NCBI RefSeq assembly: GCF_018138145.1
Contig: NZ_CP073104.1
Coordinates: 1,488,001-1,552,000 of the forward strand
Length of the DNA stretch: 64,000 nucleotides
Source of the DNA: Pseudomonas sp. SCA2728.1_7
GTDB taxonomy: Bacteria > Pseudomonadota > Gammaproteobacteria > Pseudomonadales > Pseudomonadaceae
Direction: 5' to 3'
The translations under genes were made by a program, and so were the position numbers. The notes below the pieces were generated by a model that saw only the letters and a list, made by a program, of their open reading frames with translations, was not told where the DNA came from and did not search any database. Position 1 is the first letter of the stretch. Each line of letters starts with the position of its first letter. Positions 49,456 to 58,553 of this stretch are shown one piece after another.

Positions 49456-50667
49456 TCAGGCCGCAGGCGCCTTTGCCTCCTGCAGCAACTGCTGGATCAT
49501 CTGCTCTTGCGCTTGGTAGCGACCTTCGCCGAAGTGGCTGTAACGCACCTGCCCCTTGGCGTCTATCAGGTAATGCGCCGGCCAGTACTGATTGTCGAAG
49601 TTGCGCCAGATCGCATAGTTGTTGTCGATGGCCACCGGATAGGTGATGCCGAGTTTTTTCACCTGATCCCTGACGTTGTCGATGATCCGCTCATAGCCGT
49701 ATTCCGGGGTGTGGACACCGATCACCACGAGCCCGTCTTTTTCGTATTTCTTCGCCCAGTCTTTGACGTACGGCAGGGTGTGCTGGCAATTGATGCAGTC
49801 GTAGGTCCAGAAGTCCACCAGCACCACTTTGCCGCGCAGGGCTTCAGCGCTCAGCTCGGGCGAGTTCAGCCATTGCACGGCGCCGGCTAGTGACGGCATC
49901 GCGCCTTTGCCCTGCTCCATCGGCGAGTCCGCGCGGACTTTGCTGATGAAGTAGTCGAGCACTTTCGGCACGTTTTCCAACACGCTTTTTTCCACGCTGG
50001 CGACGCCTTCAGAGGAGGTCTTCGCCAGCAAGGTTTTATCTGCGCCCGTGGCAATCACCGCTGCCGTCGCCAGTACCGCAACCCCGGCACCTCGGCGCAA
50101 CCAGCCAGTAAACGGGATCGACGGCTTCAGGCGATTGACCAAGCTGCGCCCGGTGGAGATCAGCGTGCCCAGCGACAGCGCACTGCCGGCGCCGTAGGCC
50201 AGCAGCAACAGGCTGGTCTGTGCGTTGGCGCCTTGCAGCATGGCCCCAGTGAGGATTACACCGAGAATCGGTCCGGCGCACGGTGCCCACAGCAACCCCG
50301 TAGCGACGCCGAGCATGATCGAAGCCATCGGCCCGGCCTTTTTCCGGGTATCCGGATCGAGGCGGTTGCCGAGCATCACGAACGGTCGTGTCAGCCAGTC
50401 GCCGATGCGCGCCGAGATCAGCGACAGGGCGAACACGCTCATCACGATCAGTGCGACGTAACGTCCGCTGTTGCTGGCCTGGATCACCCACTCGCTGCTG
50501 ACCACCGCCAGGCTGGAAATCAGCGCGAAGGTCAGCGCCATGCCGCCGAGGGTCAGCAGTATCGAAGCGCGGCTGCGTTGCGCGCCGGCAAACAGAAACG
50601 GCACCACCGGCAGAATGCAGGGGCTGAGCACGGTCAGCAGACCGCCGAGGAATGCGATGAGGTACAT
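49456..50667 (-). CDS. dipZ: DipZ: CcdA-like membrane domain fused to thioredoxin
   Basis: 403 residues. Residues about 1-200 form a CcdA/DsbD-type transmembrane electron channel with paired Cys in LSPCILPVVPF and APCAGPILGV. The C-terminal part (about 265-403) is a periplasmic thioredoxin/TlpA domain with YDCINCQHTLPY (CINC), WPAHYLIDAKGQ and the cis-Pro area. It carries reductant from the cytoplasm to periplasmic thiol proteins. It heads away from the two-component genes but sits with two small exported genes. The start is at 50667. Confidence 0.93.
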   Translation of the reverse strand: MYLIAFLGGLLTVLSPCILPVVPFLFAGAQRSRASILLTLGGMALTFALISSLAVVSSEWVIQASNSGRYVALIVMSVFALSLISARIGDWLTRPFVMLGNRLDPDTRKKAGPMASIMLGVATGLLWAPCAGPILGVILTGAMLQGANAQTSLLLLAYGAGSALSLGTLISTGRSLVNRLKPSIPFTGWLRRGAGVAVLATAAVIATGADKTLLAKTSSEGVASVEKSVLENVPKVLDYFISKVRADSPMEQGKGAMPSLAGAVQWLNSPELSAEALRGKVVLVDFWTYDCINCQHTLPYVKDWAKKYEKDGLVVIGVHTPEYGYERIIDNVRDQVKKLGITYPVAIDNNYAIWRNFDNQYWPAHYLIDAKGQVRYSHFGEGRYQAQEQMIQQLLQEAKAPAA

Positions 50668-50703
50668 AGTGAGTCACCCTTGATCAATGAATGTGACGAG
50701 CAT

Positions 50704-50958
50704 TCAGACGTTCTGGCTGTCCAGCCAATGGCTCTGCGGCGTACGGCTCGCGCCGTTCTCGGCAAACATCTGGCCCTGTGGCGTGCGGCTGGAACCGTCC
50801 GCGGCAATCAGGCCATCGCTGCCCTGCTTGGCTACTGGCGTCAGTTGAAAGCAGCTGCCGCTGTGGCAGCTATGCTGTTCAACCGCGGCGTTGGCATGGG
50901 CGGCGACGCCAGCCAGGGAGAAGGCGATGGCGGTCAAAAAGCGCGATACGTTGTTCAT
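50704..50958 (-). CDS. Small exported peptide with paired Cys and SRTPQ repeats
   Basis: 84 residues: signal peptide (MNNVSRFLTAIAFSLAGVAA, cleavage near AHANA) and a mature part with HSCHSGSCF, then two copies of a repeat around GSSRTPQGQ and GASRTPQSH. The family is not one I can name, though repeats of this kind occur in Pseudomonas small periplasmic proteins. The Cys pair could bind metal or be a modification site. It lies between DipZ and DUF2790 on the same strand. It might be a substrate of the thioredoxin or of the DUF692 enzyme further along; that is inference. Confidence 0.68.
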   Translation of the reverse strand: MNNVSRFLTAIAFSLAGVAAHANAAVEQHSCHSGSCFQLTPVAKQGSDGLIAADGSSRTPQGQMFAENGASRTPQSHWLDSQNV

Positions 50959-50987
50959 GGTTGTTTCCTTCTATAAAGAGTGATGAC

Positions 50988-51251
50988 TCAGTTGTCGTTG
51001 TTGCAGCCATCAGCGAATTTGCTGTAATCGAGCACGCGGGTCTGACCGGCTGAATCGAGGTAGGTCATGCGCGCCTCGACAATCCCGCAAGTCACCGAGT
51101 TGTCCTGTTTCAGCGAGATCACTTTCTGGATATCCAGGTGGGTGCCGTAGGTGTAGGTTTGCGCGGTGACAGCGGCTTCGGCGCGGGCCGACAGCGTGCA
51201 GATGTTCAACGCGGCAAACAGGCAGGCGGCGATTACGGATTTGTTGTTCAT
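50988..51251 (-). CDS. DUF2790 family exported protein
   Basis: 87 residues: signal peptide (MNNKSVIAACLFAALNICTL, cleavage near SARAEA) and DUF2790 core YTYGTHLDIQKVISLKQDNS, TCGIVEARMTYLDSAGQTRV, with one Cys in the core and one at the C-terminus. Found in Pseudomonas periplasm, function unknown. The first gene of the minus-strand unit with the SRTPQ peptide and dipZ; its promoter region carries the GATACA motifs. Confidence 0.82.
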   Translation of the reverse strand: MNNKSVIAACLFAALNICTLSARAEAAVTAQTYTYGTHLDIQKVISLKQDNSVTCGIVEARMTYLDSAGQTRVLDYSKFADGCNNDN

Positions 51252-51369
51252 GGGGTTTTCCTCAAGGCGTCAGTGGGTTTGAGCCGAGGCGATCTGTGTG
51301 GGCCTCGATGGAGCCTATTTGAGGCTCGCGAGGTATCGCGTCTGTGTCAGGAACAGGCGCGTTTCAATC

Positions 51370-51512
51370 GCTGTGTATCCCTGCCAGCGGGGGATACACA
51401 GCGATACAAAACCCAGGAAAATTGGCGTTTTTGCGTTCCCGTGTATCCGCCGACACGGCAGATACACTGCAATACAAAGGCAGGCAGGCGAGCCGCCGCA
51501 GGCTCGATACAC
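51370..51512. promoter_or_regulatory. GATACA direct-repeat operator cluster (TCS/DUF2790 promoter)
   Basis: A perfect inverted repeat TGTGTATCC (51372-51380) and GGATACACA (51392-51400) is followed by GCGATACA, giving GATACA twice at 10-bp spacing (51393, 51403). A second copy has GTGTATC (51441) and GATACAC (51461), again with AATACA 10 bp on (51471). A third GATACAC is at 51505. The 10-bp period fits OmpR-family dimer boxes. It lies 36 bp upstream of the response-regulator gene and upstream of the divergent DUF2790 gene. Confidence 0.68.
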
Positions 51513-51547
51513 TGCACCGCAGTCCCTTTTGATAGAGGTTTGCACCG

Positions 51548-52288
51548 ATGGATCATGTCGATCACATTCTCATCGTCGACGACGACCGCGAGATCCGTGA
51601 ACTGGTGGGCAACTACCTGAAGAAAAACGGCCTGCGCACCACGGTGGTCGCCGATGGCCGGCAGATGCGCAGCTTTCTCGAGGCCAACACCGTCGACCTG
51701 ATCGTGCTCGACATCATGATGCCCGGCGACGATGGCCTGCAGCTGTGCCGCGAACTGCGCGTGGGCAAACACAAGGCCACGCCGGTGTTGATGCTGACCG
51801 CGCGCAACGATGAAACCGACCGCATCATCGGCCTGGAAATGGGCGCAGACGATTACCTGACCAAACCGTTCGCCGCCCGCGAATTGCTCGCGCGGATCAA
51901 CGCCGTGCTGCGCCGCACGCGGATGCTGCCACCGAATCTGGTGGTCACCGAAGCCGGCCGCTTGCTGGCCTTCGGCCGTTGGCAACTGGACACCTCGGCC
52001 CGTCACTTGCTGGACAAGGACGGCACCATGGTCGCCCTCAGCGGCGCCGAATACCGCTTATTGCGAGTGTTCCTCGATCACCCGCAACGGGTGCTCAGCC
52101 GCGATCAACTGCTCAATCTGACCCAGGGCCGTGATGCGGATCTGTTTGACCGCTCGATCGATTTGCTGGTCAGCCGTTTGCGTCAGCGTCTGCTGGATGA
52201 TGCGCGCGAGCCGGCCTACATCAAGACCGTGCGCAGCGAAGGTTACGTGTTCTCGCTGCCAGTCGAAATTCTCGGTGCCCCGGCATGA
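51548..52288 (+). CDS. OmpR-family response regulator
   Basis: 246 residues. Receiver: HILIVDDDREIRELVGNYLK (acidic pair), phospho-Asp in DLIVLDIMMPGDDG near Asp55, and ADDYLTKPFAARELLARINA (conserved Lys). The C-terminal winged helix has LSGAEYRLLRVFLDHPQRVL, LFDRSIDLLVSRLRQRL and AYIKTVRSEGYVFSLP. It is coupled to the kinase gene (4-base overlap). With DipZ and small exported genes it resembles the DsbRS copper/disulfide system of P. aeruginosa. The GATACA boxes upstream may be its own sites. Confidence 0.93.
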   Translation: MDHVDHILIVDDDREIRELVGNYLKKNGLRTTVVADGRQMRSFLEANTVDLIVLDIMMPGDDGLQLCRELRVGKHKATPVLMLTARNDETDRIIGLEMGADDYLTKPFAARELLARINAVLRRTRMLPPNLVVTEAGRLLAFGRWQLDTSARHLLDKDGTMVALSGAEYRLLRVFLDHPQRVLSRDQLLNLTQGRDADLFDRSIDLLVSRLRQRLLDDAREPAYIKTVRSEGYVFSLPVEILGAPA

Positions 52289-53592
52289 GCGTCAATCTGC
52301 ACTGGCCGCGCACCCTCGCCTCGCGCCTGTCGCTGATCTTTCTGATCGGCCTGCTGCTGGCTCAGGCGCTGTCGTTCGGCGCGCAGTATTACGAGCGTTA
52401 CCAAAGCGCCAAGAACACCATGCTCGGCAATCTCGAGACCGACGTCTCGACCTCGATTGCGATCCTCGATCGACTGCCTGCCGAAGAGCGCCCTGCCTGG
52501 CTCGAGCGTCTGGCGCGAAAAAATTATCGCTACCTGTTGAGCGAAGGCGAACCGGGCACGCCGATCGAGGTCGGGGATGTGCCGGTGGCCGTTACCTCGA
52601 TCACCGAAGCCATCGGTGAACGCTATCCGCTGACCTTCACCGATATTCCCGGGCCGAAGAAACACTTTCAGGGCCACCTGCGCCTGAGCGACGGCAGCCC
52701 GGTGACCATCGACGTGCGCCCGGCGATGGCCCCGCTGTCGCCATGGTTGCCGGTGGTCTTGCTCGGCCAGTTGGCCCTGATGATCGCCTGCACCTGGCTG
52801 GCGGTGCGTATTGCGATTCGTCCGCTGACGCGCCTCGCCAACGCCGTGGAAACCCTTGACCCCAACGCCCATCCGATCAACCTCGACGAGAAAGGCCCGA
52901 CCGAAGTGGTCTACGCCGCCCGTGCATTCAACACGATGCAGGCGCGTATCGCCGCTTACCTCAAAGAGCGCATGCAACTGCTGGCAGCGATTTCCCACGA
53001 CCTGCAAACGCCGATCACGCGGATGAAACTGCGCGCCGAGCTGATGGACGATTGCACCGAGAAAGACAAACTGTGGAATGACCTCAGCGAGATGGAACAT
53101 CTGGTGCGCGAAGGCGTGGCGTACGCGCGCAGCATCCATGGTTCGACCGAAGAAAGCCGCCGCACCAACATGGATTCCTTCCTCGAAAGCCTGGTGTTCG
53201 ACTATCAGGACATGGGCAAGCAGGTGCAACTGGTTGGCAAGAGTGCAACGGTTATCGACACCCGTCCTCATGCGTTGCGCCGAGTGCTGGTGAACCTCAC
53301 CGACAACGCGCTGAAATTCGCCGGCGCCGCCGAAGTCTGGGTCGAAGCCAACAAAGGCAGCCTGGCGATCACCGTCATGGATCGCGGCCCGGGCATCGCC
53401 GACGCCGAACTGGCGCAAGTGCTGCAACCGTTCTACCGCGTAGAAAACTCACGCAATCGCGATACCGGCGGCACCGGACTGGGACTGGCCATCGCCCAGC
53501 AACTGGCCATGGCGTTGGGTGGCTCGCTGATCTTGAGCAACCGTGAGGGTGGCGGATTGTGTGCGGAACTGAAACTCCCCCTCAATCTTTGA
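52285..53592 (+). CDS. Sensor histidine kinase (EnvZ-like)
   Basis: 435 residues. N-terminal TM (LSLIFLIGLLLAQALSFGAQ), periplasmic sensor of about 120 residues, second TM (WLPVVLLGQLALMIACTWLA), HAMP, then HisKA with the phospho-His in AAISHDLQTPITRMKL and HATPase_c (NLTDNALKFAGA, VMDRGPGIADAE, TGGTGLGLAIAQQL). It phosphorylates the upstream response regulator at the inner membrane. Its start overlaps the regulator's stop. The sensor domain contains no clear Cys or Met-rich metal motif. Confidence 0.93.
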   Translation: MSVNLHWPRTLASRLSLIFLIGLLLAQALSFGAQYYERYQSAKNTMLGNLETDVSTSIAILDRLPAEERPAWLERLARKNYRYLLSEGEPGTPIEVGDVPVAVTSITEAIGERYPLTFTDIPGPKKHFQGHLRLSDGSPVTIDVRPAMAPLSPWLPVVLLGQLALMIACTWLAVRIAIRPLTRLANAVETLDPNAHPINLDEKGPTEVVYAARAFNTMQARIAAYLKERMQLLAAISHDLQTPITRMKLRAELMDDCTEKDKLWNDLSEMEHLVREGVAYARSIHGSTEESRRTNMDSFLESLVFDYQDMGKQVQLVGKSATVIDTRPHALRRVLVNLTDNALKFAGAAEVWVEANKGSLAITVMDRGPGIADAELAQVLQPFYRVENSRNRDTGGTGLGLAIAQQLAMALGGSLILSNREGGGLCAELKLPLNL

Positions 53593-53607
53593 ACGCTACA
53601 TAACCCC

Positions 53608-53678
53608 TGTAGGAGTGAGCCTGCTCGCGATCGCGTCCTTCCATGAAGGACGCGATCGCGAGCAGGCTCACTCCTACA
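53608..53678. repeat. REP doublet
   Basis: TGTAGGAGTGAGCCTGCTCG and its inverse flank the linker CGCGTCCTTCCATGAAGGACG, between the convergent kinase and DUF2063 genes; a likely bidirectional terminator. Confidence 0.9.
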
Positions 53679-53694
53679 ATGGGTTGCTATACAT

Positions 53695-54444
53695 TCAAGC
53701 TATGCCGATCACCTGGTCCTCATGCATCTGCTGCAACAACACCAGGCCGTTATCCATGAACGAATTGCTGGCGGACTGTCCGGCCTCCTGCGCCAGAGCT
53801 TGCAACTGCTCGCGCCCCGTCAACGGCGCAAACTCGTCAATGCGCTGCAGCAAGCGCCAGGCCAGCGGGCTCAGTTCGGAAAACTTCACACTCCAGTCGG
53901 CCGTACGCCGCACCAGCAAAAACGTCGGTTGGTCCGGTGGCGTGGCGGGCTGATTGTCCGGATCGAGCTCATGCACCGGCCACACATACGCCAACGGCCA
54001 GGCCAGCGGCGAGATTTGCAGCGGCCGCTCCAGCAACAACGCCGGGTCTGTGGGCAGCAGCGCTTTAGCATCGGATTGCTGCAAGACCATCTCGACCCAT
54101 TCGTAATGCGCCAGCTCCAGCAAAAACGCCGGCCACTCACCTTCGCGCAACACCTGCGGTTGCGTGGCCAGATAGTCGAGAAAGGTTTCGGCAATCTCGC
54201 CAAACTTCGGCGTCTGCGCCCGCCAGTCGCGCAAGAAACCTCGCACCAGCAAGCGCCAGCGTTGCTCCCCGATAATCCGGATCAGCACCGGGAAGGTGCC
54301 GCTCAACAATTGCGACAGGTTGTTGAATACCAGGTCCCGGTAGACGTTAACCCTTTGCACATTCATATCGACGGGCGGCGACTGATGGTCGGGATCGCGC
54401 AGATATCGGGTCAGCGCCTGTTGTTGCTGTAGCAGGTTAGCCAC
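53695..54444 (-). CDS. DUF2063 protein (BufC-like partner of DUF692)
   Basis: 249 residues. DUF2063 features: a conserved N-terminal [20 protein letters not shown] with [38 protein letters not shown] and [10 protein letters not shown]. The family partners DUF692 enzymes and binds the precursor leader in bufferin biosynthesis. It overlaps the DUF692 stop by eight bases, so the two are coupled. Stop is followed by a REP. Confidence 0.9.
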   Translation of the reverse strand: MANLLQQQQALTRYLRDPDHQSPPVDMNVQRVNVYRDLVFNNLSQLLSGTFPVLIRIIGEQRWRLLVRGFLRDWRAQTPKFGEIAETFLDYLATQPQVLREGEWPAFLLELAHYEWVEMVLQQSDAKALLPTDPALLLERPLQISPLAWPLAYVWPVHELDPDNQPATPPDQPTFLLVRRTADWSVKFSELSPLAWRLLQRIDEFAPLTGREQLQALAQEAGQSASNSFMDNGLVLLQQMHEDQVIGIA

Positions 54445-55276
54445 GATGGCGACCTCCCGCTTGCAAGTGGCGAATGGTCTGCAACTCGTCGACCAGTTCG
54501 GAAAATGCCGGGAAATTGAAATCCCGCTCCAATAACGTTGGCTGCGCGCCGAACCGCGCGTAGGCCTCCGCCAGCAATGCCCAGACCTGCGGTTTTACCG
54601 AGGCGCCATGGGTGTCGATTTTCAACGTATCGGACTCATCGAAATGCCCGGCCACATGCATGCCGACCACCCGCCCCGGCTCGATGCCGGCGAGAAAGGT
54701 TTGCGGATCAAATCCGTGGTTGATCGCGTTGACGTAGACATTGTTGACGTCCAGCAGCAGGTCGCAATCGGCCTCACGCAGCACGGCATTGGTGAAGCTC
54801 ACCTCGTCCATGTCCTGGCGCGGTGCGGCGTAGTAGGAGACATTTTCCACGGCCAGACGCCGGCCGAGAATGTCCTGGGACTGACGAATTCGCGCGGCAA
54901 CGTGGTGCACTGCCTCTTCGGTGAACGGCAACGGCAGCAAGTCATACAAATGCCCGTCATCGCTGCAATAACTCAGGTGTTCGCTGTACAGCGGCACGTT
55001 GTAATGGTCGAGAAACACCCGCACTTCCTGCAAGAAGCCGACATCCAGCGGCGCCGGTCCGCCAAGTGACAGCGACAAACCGTGACAGGACAACGGGTAG
55101 AGTTCGGCCAGTTCACGCAATGCCGCACCGTGGGCGCCGCCGACGCCGATCCAGTTTTCCGGAGCGACTTCGAGAAAGTCGAAATCGCCGCTGCGGGCAG
55201 CTTGCAGGTCTTTGAGCAAGCCACGGCGCAGGCCGAGGCCGACGCTGGGTTGCGCTAATAAGGGAGGAATGTGCAT
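54437..55276 (-). CDS. DUF692 multinuclear iron oxidase (BufB/MbnB-like)
   Basis: 279 residues, a TIM-barrel DUF692 enzyme. Conserved pieces: [68 protein letters not shown] and [11 protein letters not shown], which carry the His, Glu and Asp iron ligands. Members oxidise cysteines of peptide precursors (methanobactin, bufferin, TglA). DUF2063 follows as usual. No DUF2282 precursor gene is visible on this strand upstream. Its promoter has the same GATACA motif as the two-component genes. Confidence 0.92.
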   Translation of the reverse strand: MHIPPLLAQPSVGLGLRRGLLKDLQAARSGDFDFLEVAPENWIGVGGAHGAALRELAELYPLSCHGLSLSLGGPAPLDVGFLQEVRVFLDHYNVPLYSEHLSYCSDDGHLYDLLPLPFTEEAVHHVAARIRQSQDILGRRLAVENVSYYAAPRQDMDEVSFTNAVLREADCDLLLDVNNVYVNAINHGFDPQTFLAGIEPGRVVGMHVAGHFDESDTLKIDTHGASVKPQVWALLAEAYARFGAQPTLLERDFNFPAFSELVDELQTIRHLQAGGRHRG

Positions 55277-55320
55277 GGGATGTACCTCAGCAGTGGGTTT
55301 TGCCGAGTTGAACCGCTGGC

Positions 55321-55400
55321 TGTATCACTGCTGTGTACACATGACAGGGCATTTGCAGCGCTGTGTATCCTCCAACCACCGCGATACACAGTGATACACA
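55321..55400. promoter_or_regulatory. GATACA direct-repeat operator upstream of DUF692
   Basis: TGTGTATCC (55362-55370), then after 12 bases GATACACA (55383-55390) and GATACACA (55393-55400), again at 10-bp spacing, with a further TGTATCACTGCTGTGTACAC at 55321. The layout is nearly the same as at 51372-51408. It lies 45-124 bp upstream of the DUF692 start on the minus strand. Confidence 0.68.
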
Positions 55401-55410
55401 CCGAAAAACC

Positions 55411-55499
55411 TGTGGGAGCGAGCCTGCTCGCGAAGACTGCCGAACAGTCGACAACGATGGCGACTGGGCTGGCCTCTTCGCGAGCAGGCTCGCTCCCAC
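55411..55499. repeat. REP doublet
   Basis: TGTGGGAGCGAGCCTGCTCG and inverse CGAGCAGGCTCGCTCCCA around a linker of about 48 bp. It lies between the divergent promoter regions of DUF692 and the next methyltransferase gene; no gene is seen from 55277 to 55680. Confidence 0.88.
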
Positions 55500-55680
55500 C
55501 GAGGTTTTCAGTGTTCACAAATACAGCGGCAGACCGGGACCGGGGCTAGACTCTTTTATGACCCAGTCGAGGGGGCCGCAGGACGTCAGCCGTGCCCTGC
55601 CCAACTCCGTGACCACCGCCCGGTGGCGCACTCCTCGACCTTCGACGCCGCCGGACCGTGATCCTGTTTCAGGAGCACAC

Positions 55681-56730
55681 ATGATGGACGAGGCGAAGCT
55701 CAACCAATTCATGGGCAAACTGGTCAACGACATGGGCGGCGCGGCGATGCTGGCCAATGTCATAGTCGGCGAAGAACTCGGCTTGTACCGGGCCATGGCC
55801 GACAGTCAGCCGATCAGCGCCGATGCCCTCGCCGCCAAAACCACCTGCAACCCGCGTCTGGTGCGCGAATGGCTCAGCGCTCACGCGGCATCCGGTTACA
55901 TGGAGCACCACGACGGCCAGTTTCGTTTACCGGAAGAACAGGCGCTGGCCTTGGCCGTCGAGGACTCGCCGGTGTACGTTGCCGGGGGTCTCGGCGTGGT
56001 GGCGTCGTTTTTCCACGACAAAGACAAACTGGTCAAAGCCATGCGCGGCAACGGCGCCCTGCCTTGGGGTGATCACCATCCGTGCATGTTCAGCGGCACC
56101 GAGCGGTTCTTCCGGCCCGGCTACAAAGGTCACCTGATCGCCGAATGGCTGCCGGCGCTCGACGGCGTGGTGGCCAAACTGGAAGAAGGCGCCAAAGTCG
56201 CCGACATCGGCTGCGGTCATGGCGCGTCGACGGTGATCATGGCCCAGGCGTTTCCCAACTCGCGTTTCGTCGGTTACGACTATCACGCGCCGTCGATCAC
56301 CGTCGCCACCCAACGCGCCGAGGAAGGAGGCGTCAGCAGCCGGGCGAAGTTCTTCCAGGGTTCGGCGAAAGGCTACCCCGGCGATGACTACGACCTGATC
56401 TGCTATTTCGACTGCCTGCACGACATGGGCGATCCGGTCGGCGCCGCCCGTCACGCCTATGATTCACTGAAGGACGACGGCACGGTGTTGCTGGTCGAGC
56501 CATTTGCCAACGACACGCTGGACGACAACATCAACCCGGTCGGACGGCTGTTCTATGCGGCCTCGACGTTTATCTGCACACCGAACTCGCTGTCTCAGGA
56601 AGTCGGCCTCGGTCTGGGTGCGCAGGCGGGGGAAATGCGTTTGCGCAAAGTGTTTGTCGAGGCCGGGTTCAAGCAGTTCCGTCGGGCCACGCAAACGCCG
56701 TTCAACCTGATTCTGGAGGCGCGCAAGTAA
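55681..56730 (+). CDS. Class I SAM methyltransferase with N-terminal winged helix
   Basis: 349 residues. The N-terminal dimerisation/winged-helix domain (about 1-110; VIVGEELGLYRAMADSQPIS) precedes the AdoMet fold with motif I VADIGCGHGASTVIMAQAF and AEEGGVSSRAKFFQGSAKGY. The family resembles Rv2258c-type small-molecule methyltransferases. The start at 55681 (MMDEAKLNQFMG) has AGGAG eight bases upstream; the upstream extension is not coding-like. Target unknown. Confidence 0.87.
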   Translation: MMDEAKLNQFMGKLVNDMGGAAMLANVIVGEELGLYRAMADSQPISADALAAKTTCNPRLVREWLSAHAASGYMEHHDGQFRLPEEQALALAVEDSPVYVAGGLGVVASFFHDKDKLVKAMRGNGALPWGDHHPCMFSGTERFFRPGYKGHLIAEWLPALDGVVAKLEEGAKVADIGCGHGASTVIMAQAFPNSRFVGYDYHAPSITVATQRAEEGGVSSRAKFFQGSAKGYPGDDYDLICYFDCLHDMGDPVGAARHAYDSLKDDGTVLLVEPFANDTLDDNINPVGRLFYAASTFICTPNSLSQEVGLGLGAQAGEMRLRKVFVEAGFKQFRRATQTPFNLILEARK

Positions 56731-56785
56731 GCCACGCGGGTCGCGTGCTAACCTGCTGGCAACGTCCTTCCCCGGAGCGCTGACC

Positions 56786-57628
56786 ATGCTCGACAGCCCG
56801 ACCCGCGAACACCTCGACACCCTGCAAGAGGTGATCGCTGATGGCGACTTCATCGTATTGACCGGGGCCGGCATCAGCACGCCGTCGGGCATTCCGGACT
56901 ACCGCGACAGCGACGGTGTACGCCGTGGGCGGCAACCGATGATGTACCAGGAATTCCTCGCCGCCCCTGAATCACGCCGCCGCTATTGGGCGCGGGCCAT
57001 GCTCGGTTGGCCAAGGGTGCGTCAGGCGCAACCGAATGCCGCGCACGAAGCGTTGGCCGGTTTGCAGCGCCATGGGCTGATCCACGACTTGATCACCCAG
57101 AACGTCGACACCCTGCACGATCAGGCTGGCAGTCACGACGTGATCGAACTGCACGGCAGCCTGCATCGGGTTCTGTGTCTGAACTGTGGCCAGCGCAGTG
57201 AGCGTGATTCGATTCAGCAATTGATGGAACGACAAAATCCGTATCTGGCCGGGGTCGATGCCGTGCAGGCACCGGATGGCGACACCCTGCTCGACCCGGC
57301 GTTCGAGGCGCGCTTTCAGGTACCGCACTGTCCGCATTGCTTTGGTGAGCGGATGAAACCGGACGTGGTGTTTTTCGGTGAAAACGTCGCGCAGCCCACG
57401 GCGGCTCGGGCGATGGCGGCGGCAGAAAATGCGGCGGGGATGTTGGTGGTGGGGTCTTCGTTGATGGCGTATTCGGCGTTTCGTTTGTGCCGGGTGATTG
57501 CCGATCGCGGTAAGCCGCTGATAGCGATCAATCTGGGCAAGACCCGCGCGGATGATTTGCTGGATTTGAAGATTGAAGCGTCGTGTGAACAGCTGTTGCC
57601 TTTACTGGTACAGCAGCTGATTCGGTGA
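56786..57628 (+). CDS. Sir2-family NAD-dependent deacetylase
   Basis: 280 residues. Sirtuin motifs: VLTGAGISTPSGIPDYRD, LITQNVDTLHDQAGS, catalytic His in ELHGSLHRVLCLNCG, zinc Cys in CLNC and CPHC, and KPDVVFFGENV, VVGSSLMAYSAFRLC and INLGKTRADD. It removes acyl groups from protein lysines using NAD in the cytoplasm. The typical length is 240-280 residues. Stop at 57628 is followed by repeat C. Confidence 0.94.
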   Translation: MLDSPTREHLDTLQEVIADGDFIVLTGAGISTPSGIPDYRDSDGVRRGRQPMMYQEFLAAPESRRRYWARAMLGWPRVRQAQPNAAHEALAGLQRHGLIHDLITQNVDTLHDQAGSHDVIELHGSLHRVLCLNCGQRSERDSIQQLMERQNPYLAGVDAVQAPDGDTLLDPAFEARFQVPHCPHCFGERMKPDVVFFGENVAQPTAARAMAAAENAAGMLVVGSSLMAYSAFRLCRVIADRGKPLIAINLGKTRADDLLDLKIEASCEQLLPLLVQQLIR

Positions 57629-57663
57629 GTTGCTGCACTCTGCGCTCGACTCAGGACCCGGCC

Positions 57664-58546
57664 CCCTCACCCTAGCCCTCTCCCAAGGGAGAGGGAACTG
57701 ACCGAGTTGTCTGGGCTGAATACTGCGACCTGAAAATGCTGAGTCGAGCTCACATTCTGAATAACCCACGATCAGCTCCCTTCCCGCTAGCACTAGGCCT
57801 CGCCCAAGGGAGAGGGGACTGACCGAGTTGTCTGGGCTGAATACTGCGACCTGAAAATGCTGAGTCGAGCTCACAATCTGAATAACCCATGATCAGCTCC
57901 CTTCCCGCTAGCACTAGGCCTCGCCCAAGGGAGAGGGAACTGACCGAGTTGTCTGGGCTGAATACTTCGACCTGAAAATGCTGAGGCGAGCTCACAATCT
58001 GCATAACCCACGATCAGATCCCTTCCCGCTAGCACTAGGCCTCGCCCAAGGGAGAGGGGACTGACCGAGTTGTCTGGGCTGAATACTGCGACCTGAAAAT
58101 GCTGAGTCGAGCTCACAATCTGCATAACCCATGATCAGCCCCCTTCCCGCTAGCACTAGGCCTCGCCCAAGGGAGAGGGAACTGACCGAGTTGTCTGCGC
58201 TGAATACTGCGACCTGAAAATGCTGAGTCGAGCTCACAATCTGACTAACCCATGATCAGCTCCCTGCCCGCTAGCACTAGGCCTCGCCCAAGGGAGAGGG
58301 AACTGACCGAGTTGTCTGCGCTGAATACTGCGACCTGAAAATGCTGAGTCGAGCTCACAATCTGCATAACCCATGATCAGCCCCCTGCCCGCTAGCACTA
58401 GGCCTCGCCCAAGGGAGAGGGGACTGACGAGTTGTTGTCAAGCGATACACCGTTCTGAAAATTTCAAGTCGAACCTATTTTCTGAAATGCCCCCGATCAG
58501 CTCCCTGCCCCCTCGCCCCCCTGGGGGAGAGGGTTGGGGTGAGGGG
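57664..58546. repeat. MITE-like repeat C expanded to seven 121-bp units
   Basis: Inverted ends CCCTCACCCTAGCCCTCTCC and GGGTTGGGGTGAGGG. The unit beginning ACTGACCGAGTTGTCTGGGC recurs at 57697, 57818, 57939, 58060, 58181 and 58302, exactly 121 bp apart, with a diverged seventh at 58423. Because 121 is not a multiple of three, small frames across it are artefacts. It fills 57629-58553, no gene seen. Confidence 0.93.
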
Positions 58547-58553
58547 GGAGATC

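Noticed and set aside
57602..58237. Series of small minus-strand frames with similar proteins (MSSTQHFQVAVFSPDNSVS type)
   Set aside because: They are translations of the 121-bp tandem units and change frame from copy to copy; no ribosome sites.
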